Shown here piece after piece: positions 32,788 to 40,850 of a stretch of DNA of 64,000 nt (position 1 is the stretch's first letter; each line of letters opens with the position of its first letter). This stretch comes from Virgifigura sp964551315 (GTDB lineage Bacteria > Pseudomonadota > Alphaproteobacteria > Dongiales > Dongiaceae). The notes beneath the pieces are model-generated. The model saw nothing but the letters and a program-made list of their open reading frames with translations, did not search any database and had not been told where the DNA came from. The stretch spans positions 1 to 64,000 of the forward strand of contig CAZKCM010000011.1 in the NCBI GenBank assembly GCA_964551315.1. Reading direction: 5' to 3'. The position numbers and the translations under genes were made by a program.

Positions 32788-33510
32788 TCAGTCCATCATC
32801 TCGGCGAAGGCGCGGACCGGCATGGAGCCGGCGCCCTTGGCCCGGATCGGCAGGGCAAAGAATCGGAAGGGCCGATTCGCCGCCGCCTCCTGCAGCGCAC
32901 CGAGATTGCACAGGTTTTCGACGATGAAGATGTCGTGCTCCAGGAAGCGGCTGTGGGCCGGCCGCTCGGGATCGGCGCCGTCGTCGATGTTGATCGTGTC
33001 GACGCCGACCAGCCGGGCGCCGCCCTCCGCCAGCACCCGGATCGCCGCCCGCGACAGGAAGGGATAGGTGTGGTAGGCCTCGCTGCCCCAGTGGCGGTCC
33101 CAGCCGAAGCGGCACAGCACCGCCTTGCCCGCCACGTCCAGCTCTCCGTGAGAGCCGCCGGCCGCGCCCTTCCGGAGATCCTCGATCCCGGCCATTTCGC
33201 CGGCGCGCAGATGCGTCAAGTCGATTAGCAGGCCGGGCAGGACCAGTTCCTCGACCCGGAGCGCGCCGATGTCCCGGCCATGCGGATAGCGGACGTAGGG
33301 TGCGTCCAGATAGGTGCCGATCGAGGTCTGGAAGCTCACCTCCGTCAGCGCGAACTCCGCCTTGCCCTGGTAGTTCGGGCGCGACTGTTCATGCGTCACG
33401 AGGGTGCGGATCCGGGCGGTGAGTCGAACCTCCGAGCCGTCGGCGGCGCGCATGCGGATGCCGGGCATGCCGTCCTCGAAGACGTGGCTCAGGTCGATGA
33501 AGCGGGCCAT
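32788..33510 (-). CDS. Cyclase-family (kynurenine formamidase-like) protein with altered metal site
   Basis: A 240-residue protein of the cyclase family, which includes kynurenine formamidase. It begins MARFIDLSHVFEDGMPG and contains ARLVGVDTINIDD and FIVENLCNLGALQEAAAN, both family landmarks. The metal motif H-x-G-T-H-x-D-x-P reads SIGTYLDAP near residue 69, so both His ligands are replaced (Ser and Tyr) while Gly-Thr, Asp and Pro remain. It may lack the usual metal chemistry. The start at 33510 matches the family beginning. It lies between cobT and the divergent cobS, but no cobalamin role is known for the family. Confidence 0.82.
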   Translation of the reverse strand: MARFIDLSHVFEDGMPGIRMRAADGSEVRLTARIRTLVTHEQSRPNYQGKAEFALTEVSFQTSIGTYLDAPYVRYPHGRDIGALRVEELVLPGLLIDLTHLRAGEMAGIEDLRKGAAGGSHGELDVAGKAVLCRFGWDRHWGSEAYHTYPFLSRAAIRVLAEGGARLVGVDTINIDDGADPERPAHSRFLEHDIFIVENLCNLGALQEAAANRPFRFFALPIRAKGAGSMPVRAFAEMMD

Positions 33511-33676
33511 GGCGGTCGGATCTGCCTCGGAAGCGGCCCCCGGGCCTGCCGAAGCCCCGGATGCCGCCGAATCAGCCGCAAGTTGGCGCGGCTTTCTGCC
33601 GCCCGTCAACTGTCCTATAACCGGAACGTAGTAACAGGCCACGAAGCGCGGCCAAGCCAAGGGTTGCGAAACGGCT

Positions 33677-34495
33677 ATGCACCAGCCATCCGATGCCCGC
33701 CCGCCGGTGAGAGATGTCCTCGCGGCTTGGTGGGCGGATCTCAAGACGGCGCTCAGCTTCCTGAGCCGGCTGCCGATCCCGGTGGAGGGGAGCGGCGTTC
33801 TGCCGCGTGCGGCCCGCAGCTTTCCGCTCGTCGGCCTGGTGATCGGGCTGATCGGGGCGGTCGCTTTCGCGCTGGCCACATGGCTCTCGCTTCCGGGGCT
33901 GCTGGCGGCCAGCATCGCCGTTGCGGCGACGATCCTCGCCACCGGCGCCATGCACGAGGACGGGCTCGCCGATACGGCGGACGGGTTCGGCGGCGGTGTC
34001 GACCGCGACGGCAAGCTCGCCATCATGCGCGACAGCCGCATCGGCAGCTTTGGCGTGCTGGCGCTGATCCTGTCGGTCTTGATGCGGGTCTTCGCGCTCT
34101 TCCTCCTGACCGAGCCGCTGATCGAACTGGGGCTACCGGACGAGGCGCGGTCGCTGGCGACGGGCGCGCTGATCGCCGCCCACGCCGTCTCGCGATCGGT
34201 GCTGCCAGCGATCATGCACCGCGAGACCTTGGCGCGGGAGACGGGATTCGCCGTCGCCGCGGGACGGCCGGACCAGACGACGGTCCTCTGGTCGCTCGGC
34301 CTCGGCGCCGCCATCGCCCTGCTGTGCCTCGGTCCCGCCATTGCGGTGGTGGCGCTGGCGGCGGCCGGCCTGGCGACGGCCGCGGTGGTCTGGCTTGCCC
34401 GGACGCAGATCGGCGGCTATACCGGCGATGTGTTGGGCGCGGTTCAGCAGACCACCGAAATCGCCGTGCTGCTGGCGATCCTCGCCCTGCAGTAA
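33677..34495 (+). CDS. cobS: Adenosylcobinamide-GDP ribazoletransferase
   Basis: A 272-residue inner-membrane enzyme (CobS/CobV) that joins adenosylcobinamide-GDP with alpha-ribazole (phosphate) in the last part of cobalamin synthesis. About seven helices are visible. The hallmark FLSRLPIPV is near residue 28, the active-site stretch AMHEDGLADTADGFGGGVDR is near 91, then KLAIMRDSRIGSFGVLAL, and TQIGGYTGDVLGAVQQTTE is near the C-terminus. The ATG has a poor ribosome binding site but starts just before the conserved region. The phosphatase gene follows after 23 bases. Confidence 0.95.
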   Translation: MHQPSDARPPVRDVLAAWWADLKTALSFLSRLPIPVEGSGVLPRAARSFPLVGLVIGLIGAVAFALATWLSLPGLLAASIAVAATILATGAMHEDGLADTADGFGGGVDRDGKLAIMRDSRIGSFGVLALILSVLMRVFALFLLTEPLIELGLPDEARSLATGALIAAHAVSRSVLPAIMHRETLARETGFAVAAGRPDQTTVLWSLGLGAAIALLCLGPAIAVVALAAAGLATAAVVWLARTQIGGYTGDVLGAVQQTTEIAVLLAILALQ

Positions 34496-34518
34496 CACCC
34501 TTAAACAGCGACGGTGTC

Positions 34519-35211
34519 ATGACGGCGGCGACCACCCGCTGGTGGTGGATCCGGCACGCGCCGGTCACCTGCCACGGCGGACGCATCTATGGCCAGGACG
34601 ATCACCCGGCCGATTGCACCGACCCGGCCCTGTTCAGGGGCCTTGCCGCGGCGTTGCCGCCGGACGCGGTCTGGGTGGCCAGCCATCTCCGCCGCACGCA
34701 CCAGACCGCGGAGGCGATCGCACGGGCGATCCGTGCCGCGAATGGCGCCGGCGGGGAGCCGGACTCATCCCCTGAGCCGTTGCCTCGCCCCCTGATCGAA
34801 CCGGGACTCGCCGAGCAGCATTTCGGCGAGTGGGAGGGCCTGACCATCGACGAGCTGAAGAGTCGGCGCAACGCCGACGCCTGGCACCGATTCTGGCTTG
34901 CACCGGCCCACGAAGCGCCGCCGGGCGGCGAAAGCTTCGAACAGGTGGTGGAGCGCGTCGCCGCCACCGTGGAACGGCTGACGGCAGCCTATCGCGGGCG
35001 GGACATCGTCGCCGTCGCCCATGGCGGATCGATCCGCGCCGCGCTGGCGATCGCACTCGGTCTCGAGCCGGAGCGCGCGCTCTCCTTCGTGATCGACAAC
35101 TGCTCGCTCACGCGGCTCGACCACATCGACGAGCCCGGCACGGTGACGGGCGGCGGGGCCTGGCGGGTCACGACCGTTAACCTGCATCCGAAGGCGCCGT
35201 TCGGTCTATGA
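34519..35211 (+). CDS. cobC: Histidine phosphatase, probable alpha-ribazole phosphatase
   Basis: A 230-residue phosphoglycerate-mutase-like phosphatase. The catalytic His is in WWWIRHAPVTCHGG (RHA in place of the commoner RHG) near residue 12, with the second Arg region VASHLRRTHQTAEAIA near 53, the acidic EQHFGEWEGLTIDEL near 100, and the second catalytic His in VAVAHGGSIRAALAIAL near 173. Placement 23 bases after cobS makes removal of phosphate from alpha-ribazole phosphate or cobalamin-5'-phosphate the likely role; the family alone would not decide this. An insert of about 15 residues rich in Pro and Ser precedes the acidic motif. Confidence 0.85.
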   Translation: MTAATTRWWWIRHAPVTCHGGRIYGQDDHPADCTDPALFRGLAAALPPDAVWVASHLRRTHQTAEAIARAIRAANGAGGEPDSSPEPLPRPLIEPGLAEQHFGEWEGLTIDELKSRRNADAWHRFWLAPAHEAPPGGESFEQVVERVAATVERLTAAYRGRDIVAVAHGGSIRAALAIALGLEPERALSFVIDNCSLTRLDHIDEPGTVTGGGAWRVTTVNLHPKAPFGL

Positions 35212-35320
35212 GCCTCTGCCCTGAAATTGCCAAACTCTCGCGCTTCCGTTACACGGCGAAGGCGTCCCGGGCCGTCGAGCTCGCCGGGCGATCGAATTGG
35301 GACCCTGGAAGGATGGATCG

Positions 35321-36004
35321 ATGACACGGACCGGACCGATCTTTGTCAGCCTTCTTCTGCTTTTGCTCGGCGCCGGGCTGGCACGGCCAGCGGCGGCGCT
35401 GTCCGCGCAGCAGGAGATCATCGACAGGGCACGAATCACCTTCGACAAGCTGACCACGGATCCAGAATTCACGGAACTTCCGGCTTACGTCCAGAAGGCG
35501 AAGGCACTGCTGATCTTTCCCGAACTGGTCAAGGGCGGCTTCATCATCGGCGGCGAGGGCGGTACCGGGGTGCTGGTGGTCCGCGGCGACGGACAGGAGG
35601 GCTGGAGCTACCCGGCCTTCTATACCCTGGCGGCCGGCAGCGTCGGCCTGCAGATCGGCGGCCAGGTCTCCCAGGCCATCTTCACGATCATGAGCCAGAA
35701 GGCGCTCGATGCGATCCTCGACAACCAGATGAAGTTCGGTGGCGACATCAGCCTGGCGGCGGGGCCGCTCGGCAAGGGACTCGGCGCCGACACCACGACG
35801 AACCTGAGCGCCGATGTCTACAGCTTCGCCAAGACCGCAGGCCTGTTCGGCGGCGTCTCGTTCGAGGGTGCCGCGATCCTGAAGCGGGACTCGTGGAACG
35901 AGGCCTACTACGGCAAGGGAGCGACGCCTTACGCCATTGTCATCCAGCGGAGCTTCTCGAACCCGAACGCCGACATGCTGCGTCACGCGCTCGCGCCCTA
36001 TTGA
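35321..36004 (+). CDS. SYLF (Ysc84/DUF500) lipid-binding domain protein, secreted
   Basis: A 227-residue protein with a signal peptide over about residues 1-27 (SLLLLLLGAGLARPAAA) and a SYLF domain covering nearly all the rest. Domain landmarks are VQKAKALLIFPELVKGGFII near residue 57, GGEGGTGVLVV, and FTIMSQKALDAIL near 123. The Gly-rich C-terminal half ends in the TKAGLFGGVSFEGA-type stretch (here TAGLFGGVSFEGAAI). Bacterial members are periplasmic proteins thought to bind lipids. The ATG at 35321 has GAAGGAT upstream; an earlier start would add 8 residues. It is a single gene. Confidence 0.9.
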   Translation: MTRTGPIFVSLLLLLLGAGLARPAAALSAQQEIIDRARITFDKLTTDPEFTELPAYVQKAKALLIFPELVKGGFIIGGEGGTGVLVVRGDGQEGWSYPAFYTLAAGSVGLQIGGQVSQAIFTIMSQKALDAILDNQMKFGGDISLAAGPLGKGLGADTTTNLSADVYSFAKTAGLFGGVSFEGAAILKRDSWNEAYYGKGATPYAIVIQRSFSNPNADMLRHALAPY

Positions 36005-36137
36005 AGGCTGCGGCTGCGCCCCGTTGAAGCCGGCGGCGAAGAGGCGCCATCCGGCGCGGTGATTTGCCGCGCCCCTGGAATCCGAAACAGGCGACCACGA
36101 CGGTGGCATCGCGGGCGTTCGCGCTTATATTCCAGCC

Positions 36138-36743
36138 ATGCCGAAGACGCCCCTTGCCCGAATCGTCGCCCTGGTTTCGCTCGTGCTGGCCCTGGTCCTG
36201 GCCGGTTTCGTCGGCTGGACATTGCTTCGGACGCCGACGGAACGGACGGCCGGGGCGACGTCGGTGTCGATCGGCGGGCCGTTTTCGCTGACCGACCAGT
36301 TCGGACAGCGCCGGACCGACAAAGACTTCGCCGGCCAGCTCAAGCTGATCTATTTCGGTTTCACCTATTGCCCGGATGTCTGCCCGACGGAACTGCAGGC
36401 GATGTCCACGGCGCTGGACCTTCTGGACGCCGACGCGGAGAAGGTGACGCCGATCTTCATCACCATCGACCCCGAGCGGGACACGGTGGAACAGATGAGC
36501 GCCTATGCGGCGTACTTTCATCCGCGGCTGGTGGCCCTCACCGGAACGCCGGAGGAGATCGCGGCCGTGGCCAAGGCCTACCGGGTCTACTACGCCCGGG
36601 TCGAGACGGGCCAGGAGGGCGCTTACACGATGGATCACTCTTCGTTCATTTACCTGATGGGGCCGGACGGACGGTATCTCACCCATTTCGGCCCCGGCAC
36701 CGCACCGGAGGAAATGGCCGAAACCATCCGGCAGCATCTTTAA
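36138..36743 (+). CDS. SCO1/SenC family copper chaperone for cytochrome c oxidase
   Basis: A 201-residue protein anchored by one N-terminal helix (about residues 8-30) with a periplasmic thioredoxin fold. The copper ligands are visible: the CxxxC motif in FTYCPDVCPTEL near residue 76 and the conserved His in YTMDHSSFIYLM near 163. SCO proteins deliver copper to the CuA centre of cytochrome oxidase. In many alphaproteobacteria senC lies with regB and regA; here it is about 10 kb away. The gap to the next gene carries a CtrA-type site. Confidence 0.94.
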   Translation: MPKTPLARIVALVSLVLALVLAGFVGWTLLRTPTERTAGATSVSIGGPFSLTDQFGQRRTDKDFAGQLKLIYFGFTYCPDVCPTELQAMSTALDLLDADAEKVTPIFITIDPERDTVEQMSAYAAYFHPRLVALTGTPEEIAAVAKAYRVYYARVETGQEGAYTMDHSSFIYLMGPDGRYLTHFGPGTAPEEMAETIRQHL

Positions 36744-36779
36744 TGCGGGTTTCTTGAGTCAGACGGCCCGCCGGGCCCG

Positions 36780-36795
36780 TTAACATCTTCTTAAA
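36780..36795 (+). promoter_or_regulatory. CtrA box upstream of the PHA depolymerase gene
   Basis: TTAA (36780-36783), seven bases, TTAA (36791-36794): an exact match to the CtrA core in the 118-base gap before the depolymerase gene, ending 67 bases before its ATG. The surrounding sequence is much more AT-rich than the genome average, as expected for a promoter. It suggests cell-cycle or motility-linked control of storage polymer breakdown. This is inference from the consensus alone. Confidence 0.5.
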
Positions 36796-36861
36796 CTCCC
36801 CAATTGACCCTGCTCCGGACCGCGCGATAATCGCCGCAGGGGATTCCGGATCGAGGTCTTC

Positions 36862-38085
36862 ATGCTTTATCAGGCGCGCGACGCGCAGCTTTCGGCGCTT
36901 GGCCCGGCGCGGCTGGCCGCCGAGGCGCTGCAGCACCTTCTTACCCATCCGCTCCTGCCGCCGTCCTACACGCTCGCCGGACGCGCCGCAGCGGCGGCCT
37001 GCGAGCTGTTCGAGCGGGTGACCCGTCACTACGCGAAGCCGGAATTCGGGCTGGACCACACGGTGGTCGCCGGGCAGCGCAGGGCGGTGCGCGAGGTGAC
37101 GGTGGCCGTCCGGCCGTTCTGCCGGCTGATCCGCTTCGAGCGCGATCTGCCAGACCCGGGCGCGGACCCGCGGGTCCTGGTGGTGGCACCCATGTCCGGG
37201 CACCACGCGACGCTGCTGCGCGGCACGGTCGAGGCCCTGCTGCCCGATCACGACGTCTACATCACCGACTGGACGGACGCACGCAGCGTGCCGCTTACCC
37301 TGGGGTCCTTCGACCTCGACGACTATATTGACTACGTGATGGCGTTTCTGCGGCTCCTTGGGCCCGAGGTTCACGTGCTGGCGATCTGCCAGCCCTCGCC
37401 GCCCGTGCTTGCGGCCGTGGCGCTCATGGCGGCGGCGGGCGACCCGGCACAGCCGCGCTCGATGACGCTGATGGGCGGTCCGATCGACACGCGGATCAGC
37501 CCGACGGCGGTCAACGCGTTCGCGACCTCCCGCCCGCTGTCCTGGTTCGAGAATACGGTAATCCACCAGGTTCCGTTCTACTATCCGGGCTATCCGCGTC
37601 GGGTCTACCCGGGGTTCCTGCAGCTCAGCGGCTTCATGTCGATGAACCTCGACCGCCACGTCGGCGCCCATCTGGAGCTGTTCCGTCACCTCGTCCGGGG
37701 CGACGGCGAGGGCGCGGCCGCACACCGGCGGTTCTACGACGAGTACCTGTCCGTGATGGACTTGACCGCGGAGTTCTATCTGCAGACGATCCGGACCGTG
37801 TTCCAGGAGCACGCCCTGCCGCGCGGCCGCATGATGCACCGAGGCGTGCGGGTGGAACCGGCGGCAATCCGCAAGACCGCGCTGATGACGGTGGAAGGCG
37901 AGCGGGACGACATCTCCGGCGTCGGGCAGACTCGCGCCGCCCACGACCTTACGCCCGGTATCCCCGACGAGCGGCGCGCGCACTGGCTGCAGCCGGGCGT
38001 CGGCCATTTCGGAATCTTCAACGGCCGGCGGTGGCGCGAGGAAATCCGCCCCCGGGTCAGCGCCTTCATCCGCGCCAACGCGTGA
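36862..38085 (+). CDS. phaZ: Intracellular polyhydroxyalkanoate depolymerase
   Basis: A 407-residue alpha/beta hydrolase that releases hydroxyacids from stored PHA granules. It lacks a signal peptide. The nucleophile is Cys in LAICQPSPPVLAAV near residue 176, the Cys-type lipase box of intracellular PhaZ enzymes. Other family blocks are VVAPMSGHHATLLRGTVEAL near 112, YITDWTDARSVPL near 133, LMGGPIDTRISPTAVN near 205 and the His-containing QPGVGHFGIFNGRRWREEI at the end. Length and motif order are normal. A cysteine-cluster protein gene begins 35 bases later. No PHA synthase gene is in the window. Confidence 0.94.
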   Translation: MLYQARDAQLSALGPARLAAEALQHLLTHPLLPPSYTLAGRAAAAACELFERVTRHYAKPEFGLDHTVVAGQRRAVREVTVAVRPFCRLIRFERDLPDPGADPRVLVVAPMSGHHATLLRGTVEALLPDHDVYITDWTDARSVPLTLGSFDLDDYIDYVMAFLRLLGPEVHVLAICQPSPPVLAAVALMAAAGDPAQPRSMTLMGGPIDTRISPTAVNAFATSRPLSWFENTVIHQVPFYYPGYPRRVYPGFLQLSGFMSMNLDRHVGAHLELFRHLVRGDGEGAAAHRRFYDEYLSVMDLTAEFYLQTIRTVFQEHALPRGRMMHRGVRVEPAAIRKTALMTVEGERDDISGVGQTRAAHDLTPGIPDERRAHWLQPGVGHFGIFNGRRWREEIRPRVSAFIRANA

Positions 38086-38120
38086 GGAGCACCGCCGCCG
38101 ACTCCGCCGAGGATAGGGTC

Positions 38121-38564
38121 ATGGGCGACGCCCCGTTCTGGAAGACGAAGAGCCTCGCCGAGATGACCCAATCCGAGTGGGAATCGCTGTGCGACGGCTG
38201 CGGCAAATGCTGCCTGCTGAAGCTCGAATATGAGGACACCGGCGCGGTCGAGTACACCGACGTCGCCTGTCGGCTGCTCGATCCCGAGAGCTGCCGCTGC
38301 CGCAGCTACCGCCTCCGCAAGGCCCTGGTCGAGGACTGCGTCCGGCTGACGCCGGACATGGTCGGCCGGCTCTCCTGGCTGCCCGCCACCTGCGCCTATC
38401 GTCTGATCGACGAGGGGCGCGACCTCTACTGGTGGCATCCGCTTGTCTCCGGCGACCCGGAGACGGTCCACCGAGCCGGCATCTCCGTCCGCGGCCGCGC
38501 CGTCAGCGAGGACACGGTTCCGGACGAGGAGCTCGAGGATCACGTGGTGGCGTGGACGGAATGA
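38121..38564 (+). CDS. YcgN family cysteine-cluster protein (UPF0260)
   Basis: A 147-residue protein of the YcgN family. The cysteines are arranged CDGCGKCCLLKLE near residue 24, VACRLLDPESCRCRSY near 50, EDCVRLT near 72 and WLPATCAYRLI near 91, eight in all. They suggest an iron-sulfur or zinc centre, but the function is unknown. The C-terminal part ends EDHVVAWTE. The ATG at 38121 follows a GGATAGGG stretch. The gene lies 35 bases after phaZ and may be co-transcribed with it. Confidence 0.92.
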   Translation: MGDAPFWKTKSLAEMTQSEWESLCDGCGKCCLLKLEYEDTGAVEYTDVACRLLDPESCRCRSYRLRKALVEDCVRLTPDMVGRLSWLPATCAYRLIDEGRDLYWWHPLVSGDPETVHRAGISVRGRAVSEDTVPDEELEDHVVAWTE

Positions 38565-38797
38565 TCCCTCCGACGGATACCGAGGGCGGACGGCCGCTGA
38601 AACCACGCGGGCATGCGGAACGCGGGCCGGGTCGTTATCCGATCGCGTTTCGCCCGTAACCATTTTTCCGATTTCTGAGATCGTCCCGTAGCGCCGTTTT
38701 CCGACCGTCGCGACGGAGGCCAACCCGATCGGCACGGAACGCGCGGGCGCACGATTCGATCAGCGACCGCCCCCACGGCGCGCAAGCATCGGATAGA

Positions 38798-39880
38798 ATG
38801 AACGACGGCACCCCCCTAATCAGGGGGATGTATGCCACCCGCAACAGGATGACCGCCATGCTGCAGACGAAGGAGGAGTATCCCGCCCCGCCGCAAACAG
38901 AGGCCGCGACCGAGTCCCGGACCGCGGAATCCCGGCCGACCGATCCCCAGGTTGCGGTCGTCCAGCGCGCCTGCCGCTTCATCGAGGCGCGGATCGGCAC
39001 CGGCTCGGTGGCCAACGATCCCGAAACCGGTGAGACCGTGTCGCGCGCAAGGAACGACGAGGCGGCAAACTGCGAAGCGGGGAACGGCGTCGTCACCCTG
39101 GCCGAACTCGGCGCCCATTGCGGGGTCAGCCCCTGGCATCTGCAGCGGATGTTCAAGCGGATCATGGGCGTCAGCCCGCGGCAATATGCCGATGCGCGGC
39201 GGCTCGCGCGGTTCCGCGCCGGGCTGCAGCAGGGCGACGGTGTCGCCGCCGCGACCTATGACGCCGGCTTCGGCTCCTCCAGCCGGGTCTACGAGCGGGC
39301 AGCAGCGGCCCTCGGCATGACACCGGCGACCTATGCCAAGGGTGGACGGAATGCCCGAATCGCCTACGCCCTGGCCGATTCGGCGCTCGGCCGGCTGCTG
39401 GTGGCGGCGACCGCGCGCGGCATCTGCTTCGTCGGCCTGGGCGAGACGGACGAAGAGCTGGAGCGGGCCCTGCGGCGGGAGTTTCCGGCGGCCGAGGAGA
39501 TCCGCCGGGAGGACGCCGCGCTGGGCGCCGCGGTGGCGGCCCTGCTGCGCTATATCGCGGGCGAGGAGCCGCATGTGGACTTGCCCCTCGACATCCGCGC
39601 CACGGCCTTCCAGCGCCGGGTCTGGGAAGAGCTGCGGCGGATCCCGCATGGCGAGACCCGGACCTACAGCGAGATTGCTCGCGCTCTCGGCGACCCGAAG
39701 GCCCGGCGGGCCGTCGGCCGCGCCTGCGCCACAAACCCCGTTCCGCTGGTCGTCCCCTGCCATCGGGCCCTGCGCCAGGACGGCGCCCTCGGAGGGTACC
39801 GATGGGGCGTCGAACGCAAGCGCGCGCTGATCGACCAGGAGGCCAAGCGGCCCCGGAAATTCACAGGAACAAATACCTAA
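38798..39880 (+). CDS. AraC-type regulator fused to O6-methylguanine-DNA methyltransferase (Ada-like, no N-terminal domain)
   Basis: A 360-residue Ada-like fusion. An AraC helix-turn-helix covers about residues 52-185 (TLAELGAHCGVSPWHLQRMF and AATYDAGFGSSSRVYERAAA). The methyltransferase domain follows, with RATAFQRRVWEELRRIPHGE near 267 and the acceptor Cys in PLVVPCHRALRQDGALGGY near 320. The metal-binding domain of E. coli Ada that senses methylphosphotriesters is absent; only about 50 disordered residues precede the HTH, which also holds an inserted Asn/Glu-rich stretch. The start is uncertain: in-frame ATGs occur at 38798, 38828, 38849 and 38858. It could repair alkylated DNA and regulate genes, with O6-alkyl transfer as its only sensor. 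Confidence 0.88.
   Translation: MNDGTPLIRGMYATRNRMTAMLQTKEEYPAPPQTEAATESRTAESRPTDPQVAVVQRACRFIEARIGTGSVANDPETGETVSRARNDEAANCEAGNGVVTLAELGAHCGVSPWHLQRMFKRIMGVSPRQYADARRLARFRAGLQQGDGVAAATYDAGFGSSSRVYERAAAALGMTPATYAKGGRNARIAYALADSALGRLLVAATARGICFVGLGETDEELERALRREFPAAEEIRREDAALGAAVAALLRYIAGEEPHVDLPLDIRATAFQRRVWEELRRIPHGETRTYSEIARALGDPKARRAVGRACATNPVPLVVPCHRALRQDGALGGYRWGVERKRALIDQEAKRPRKFTGTNT
38812..38827 (+). promoter_or_regulatory. Perfect hairpin overlapping the possible starts of the Ada-like gene
   Basis: CCCCCT (38812-38817), a four-base loop, and AGGGGG (38822-38827) form a perfect six-base stem. The AGGGGG arm resembles a ribosome binding site but directly abuts the ATG at 38828 and lies 21 bases before the ATG at 38849. 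If the true start is downstream, the hairpin would sequester leader sequence and could act on translation. The role is inference. Confidence 0.35.
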
Positions 39881-39931
39881 CCGCGAGCGGCCATCTTGCC
39901 CGGAACGGGGGGGCCGGGCTATAGAGACGAT

Positions 39932-40744
39932 ATGCCGAAAAGTCGCTCCATCGCCGAGCCCTCCCGTCCCAAGGCCGCCGGTCGGACGCGGCGGCCGGGC
40001 GGCCGAACGGGGCGGCTTGCGGCGAATCAAGGCATGAGGAACGAGTCGTCCGAGAGGCAGGTCCTGCCCTTGGGGGACCGCCTTGTTCCCCTTGTGTTCC
40101 AGCAGAACAAGCGGGCGCGGCGGATCATCATCCGGCTCGATCACGGCACTGCGGGGGTCGTCATCGTCCTGCCGACGCGCGCAAGCCGCGACCAGGGCCG
40201 CCGCTTTGCCCTCATGAACAAGGGCTGGATCCGCGATCGGCTGGCGATGCTGCCGCCGGCCGTGCGCTTCGAGCATGGCGCAGTCATCCCCTTTCTGGGC
40301 GTCGACCACCGCATCCGCCACCGGCGGCAATCGCGGCCGGCGATCTGGCGCGAAGGCCAGGAGATCCATGTCGGCGGCGACCCTGCGCTTCTGTCGGAGC
40401 GGCTCACCGAATGGCTGAAGCGCGAGGCGCGGCGCGAGATCGAGCGGCGGGCCCGGCGCAAGGCGGCGCAGATCGGCCGTGAGATCGCCGGGATCACCAT
40501 CCGCGACCCGAAGAGCCGCTGGGGAAGCTGCTCGCCCACGGGCGCCCTGTCCTTCTCCTGGCGCCTGATCCTCGCCCCGCGCCCGGTCCTCGACTACGTC
40601 GTGGCGCACGAGGTGGCCCACTTGAAGGAACTGAACCACGGGCCGCGCTTCTGGAAGCTGTGCGGCACGCTGACGCGCGATGTCGAAGGCGCCCGCGCCT
40701 GGCTCCACCGGCACGGGCCGGCCCTCCACCGCTACGGTTGCTGA
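39932..40744 (+). CDS. YgjP-like zinc metallopeptidase domain protein (M48-type HExxH)
   Basis: A 270-residue protein of the YgjP/DUF45 family. A basic, probably disordered N-terminus of about 45 residues is followed by a beta-rich domain and the helical domain IRDPKSRWGSCSPTGALSFS near residue 190. The zinc motif is VVAHEVAHLKELNHGPRFWK near residue 222, with HEVAH and a third ligand His after ELN. Bacterial members include a UTP pyrophosphatase, so peptidase activity is not certain. I chose the ATG at 39932; an ATG at 40034 would remove the basic tail and is also possible. The gene stands alone, convergent with the PBP1A gene. Confidence 0.88.
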   Translation: MPKSRSIAEPSRPKAAGRTRRPGGRTGRLAANQGMRNESSERQVLPLGDRLVPLVFQQNKRARRIIIRLDHGTAGVVIVLPTRASRDQGRRFALMNKGWIRDRLAMLPPAVRFEHGAVIPFLGVDHRIRHRRQSRPAIWREGQEIHVGGDPALLSERLTEWLKREARREIERRARRKAAQIGREIAGITIRDPKSRWGSCSPTGALSFSWRLILAPRPVLDYVVAHEVAHLKELNHGPRFWKLCGTLTRDVEGARAWLHRHGPALHRYGC

Positions 40745-40850
40745 CGGTCCGGGCCAGAGCTCTCCCCGCCCCGGCTTTCGTCCTTTGCCCTGACCGTCGC
40801 CGACCGTTTTGCCCCGGCCTCGTGCGGGGATGACGGGCCGGACGCCCCGG

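Noticed and set aside
33511..33676. Cobalamin riboswitch upstream of cobS
   Set aside because: The 166-base divergent gap lacks the B12 box and the conserved stem pattern, and it is too short for a complete element with expression platform.
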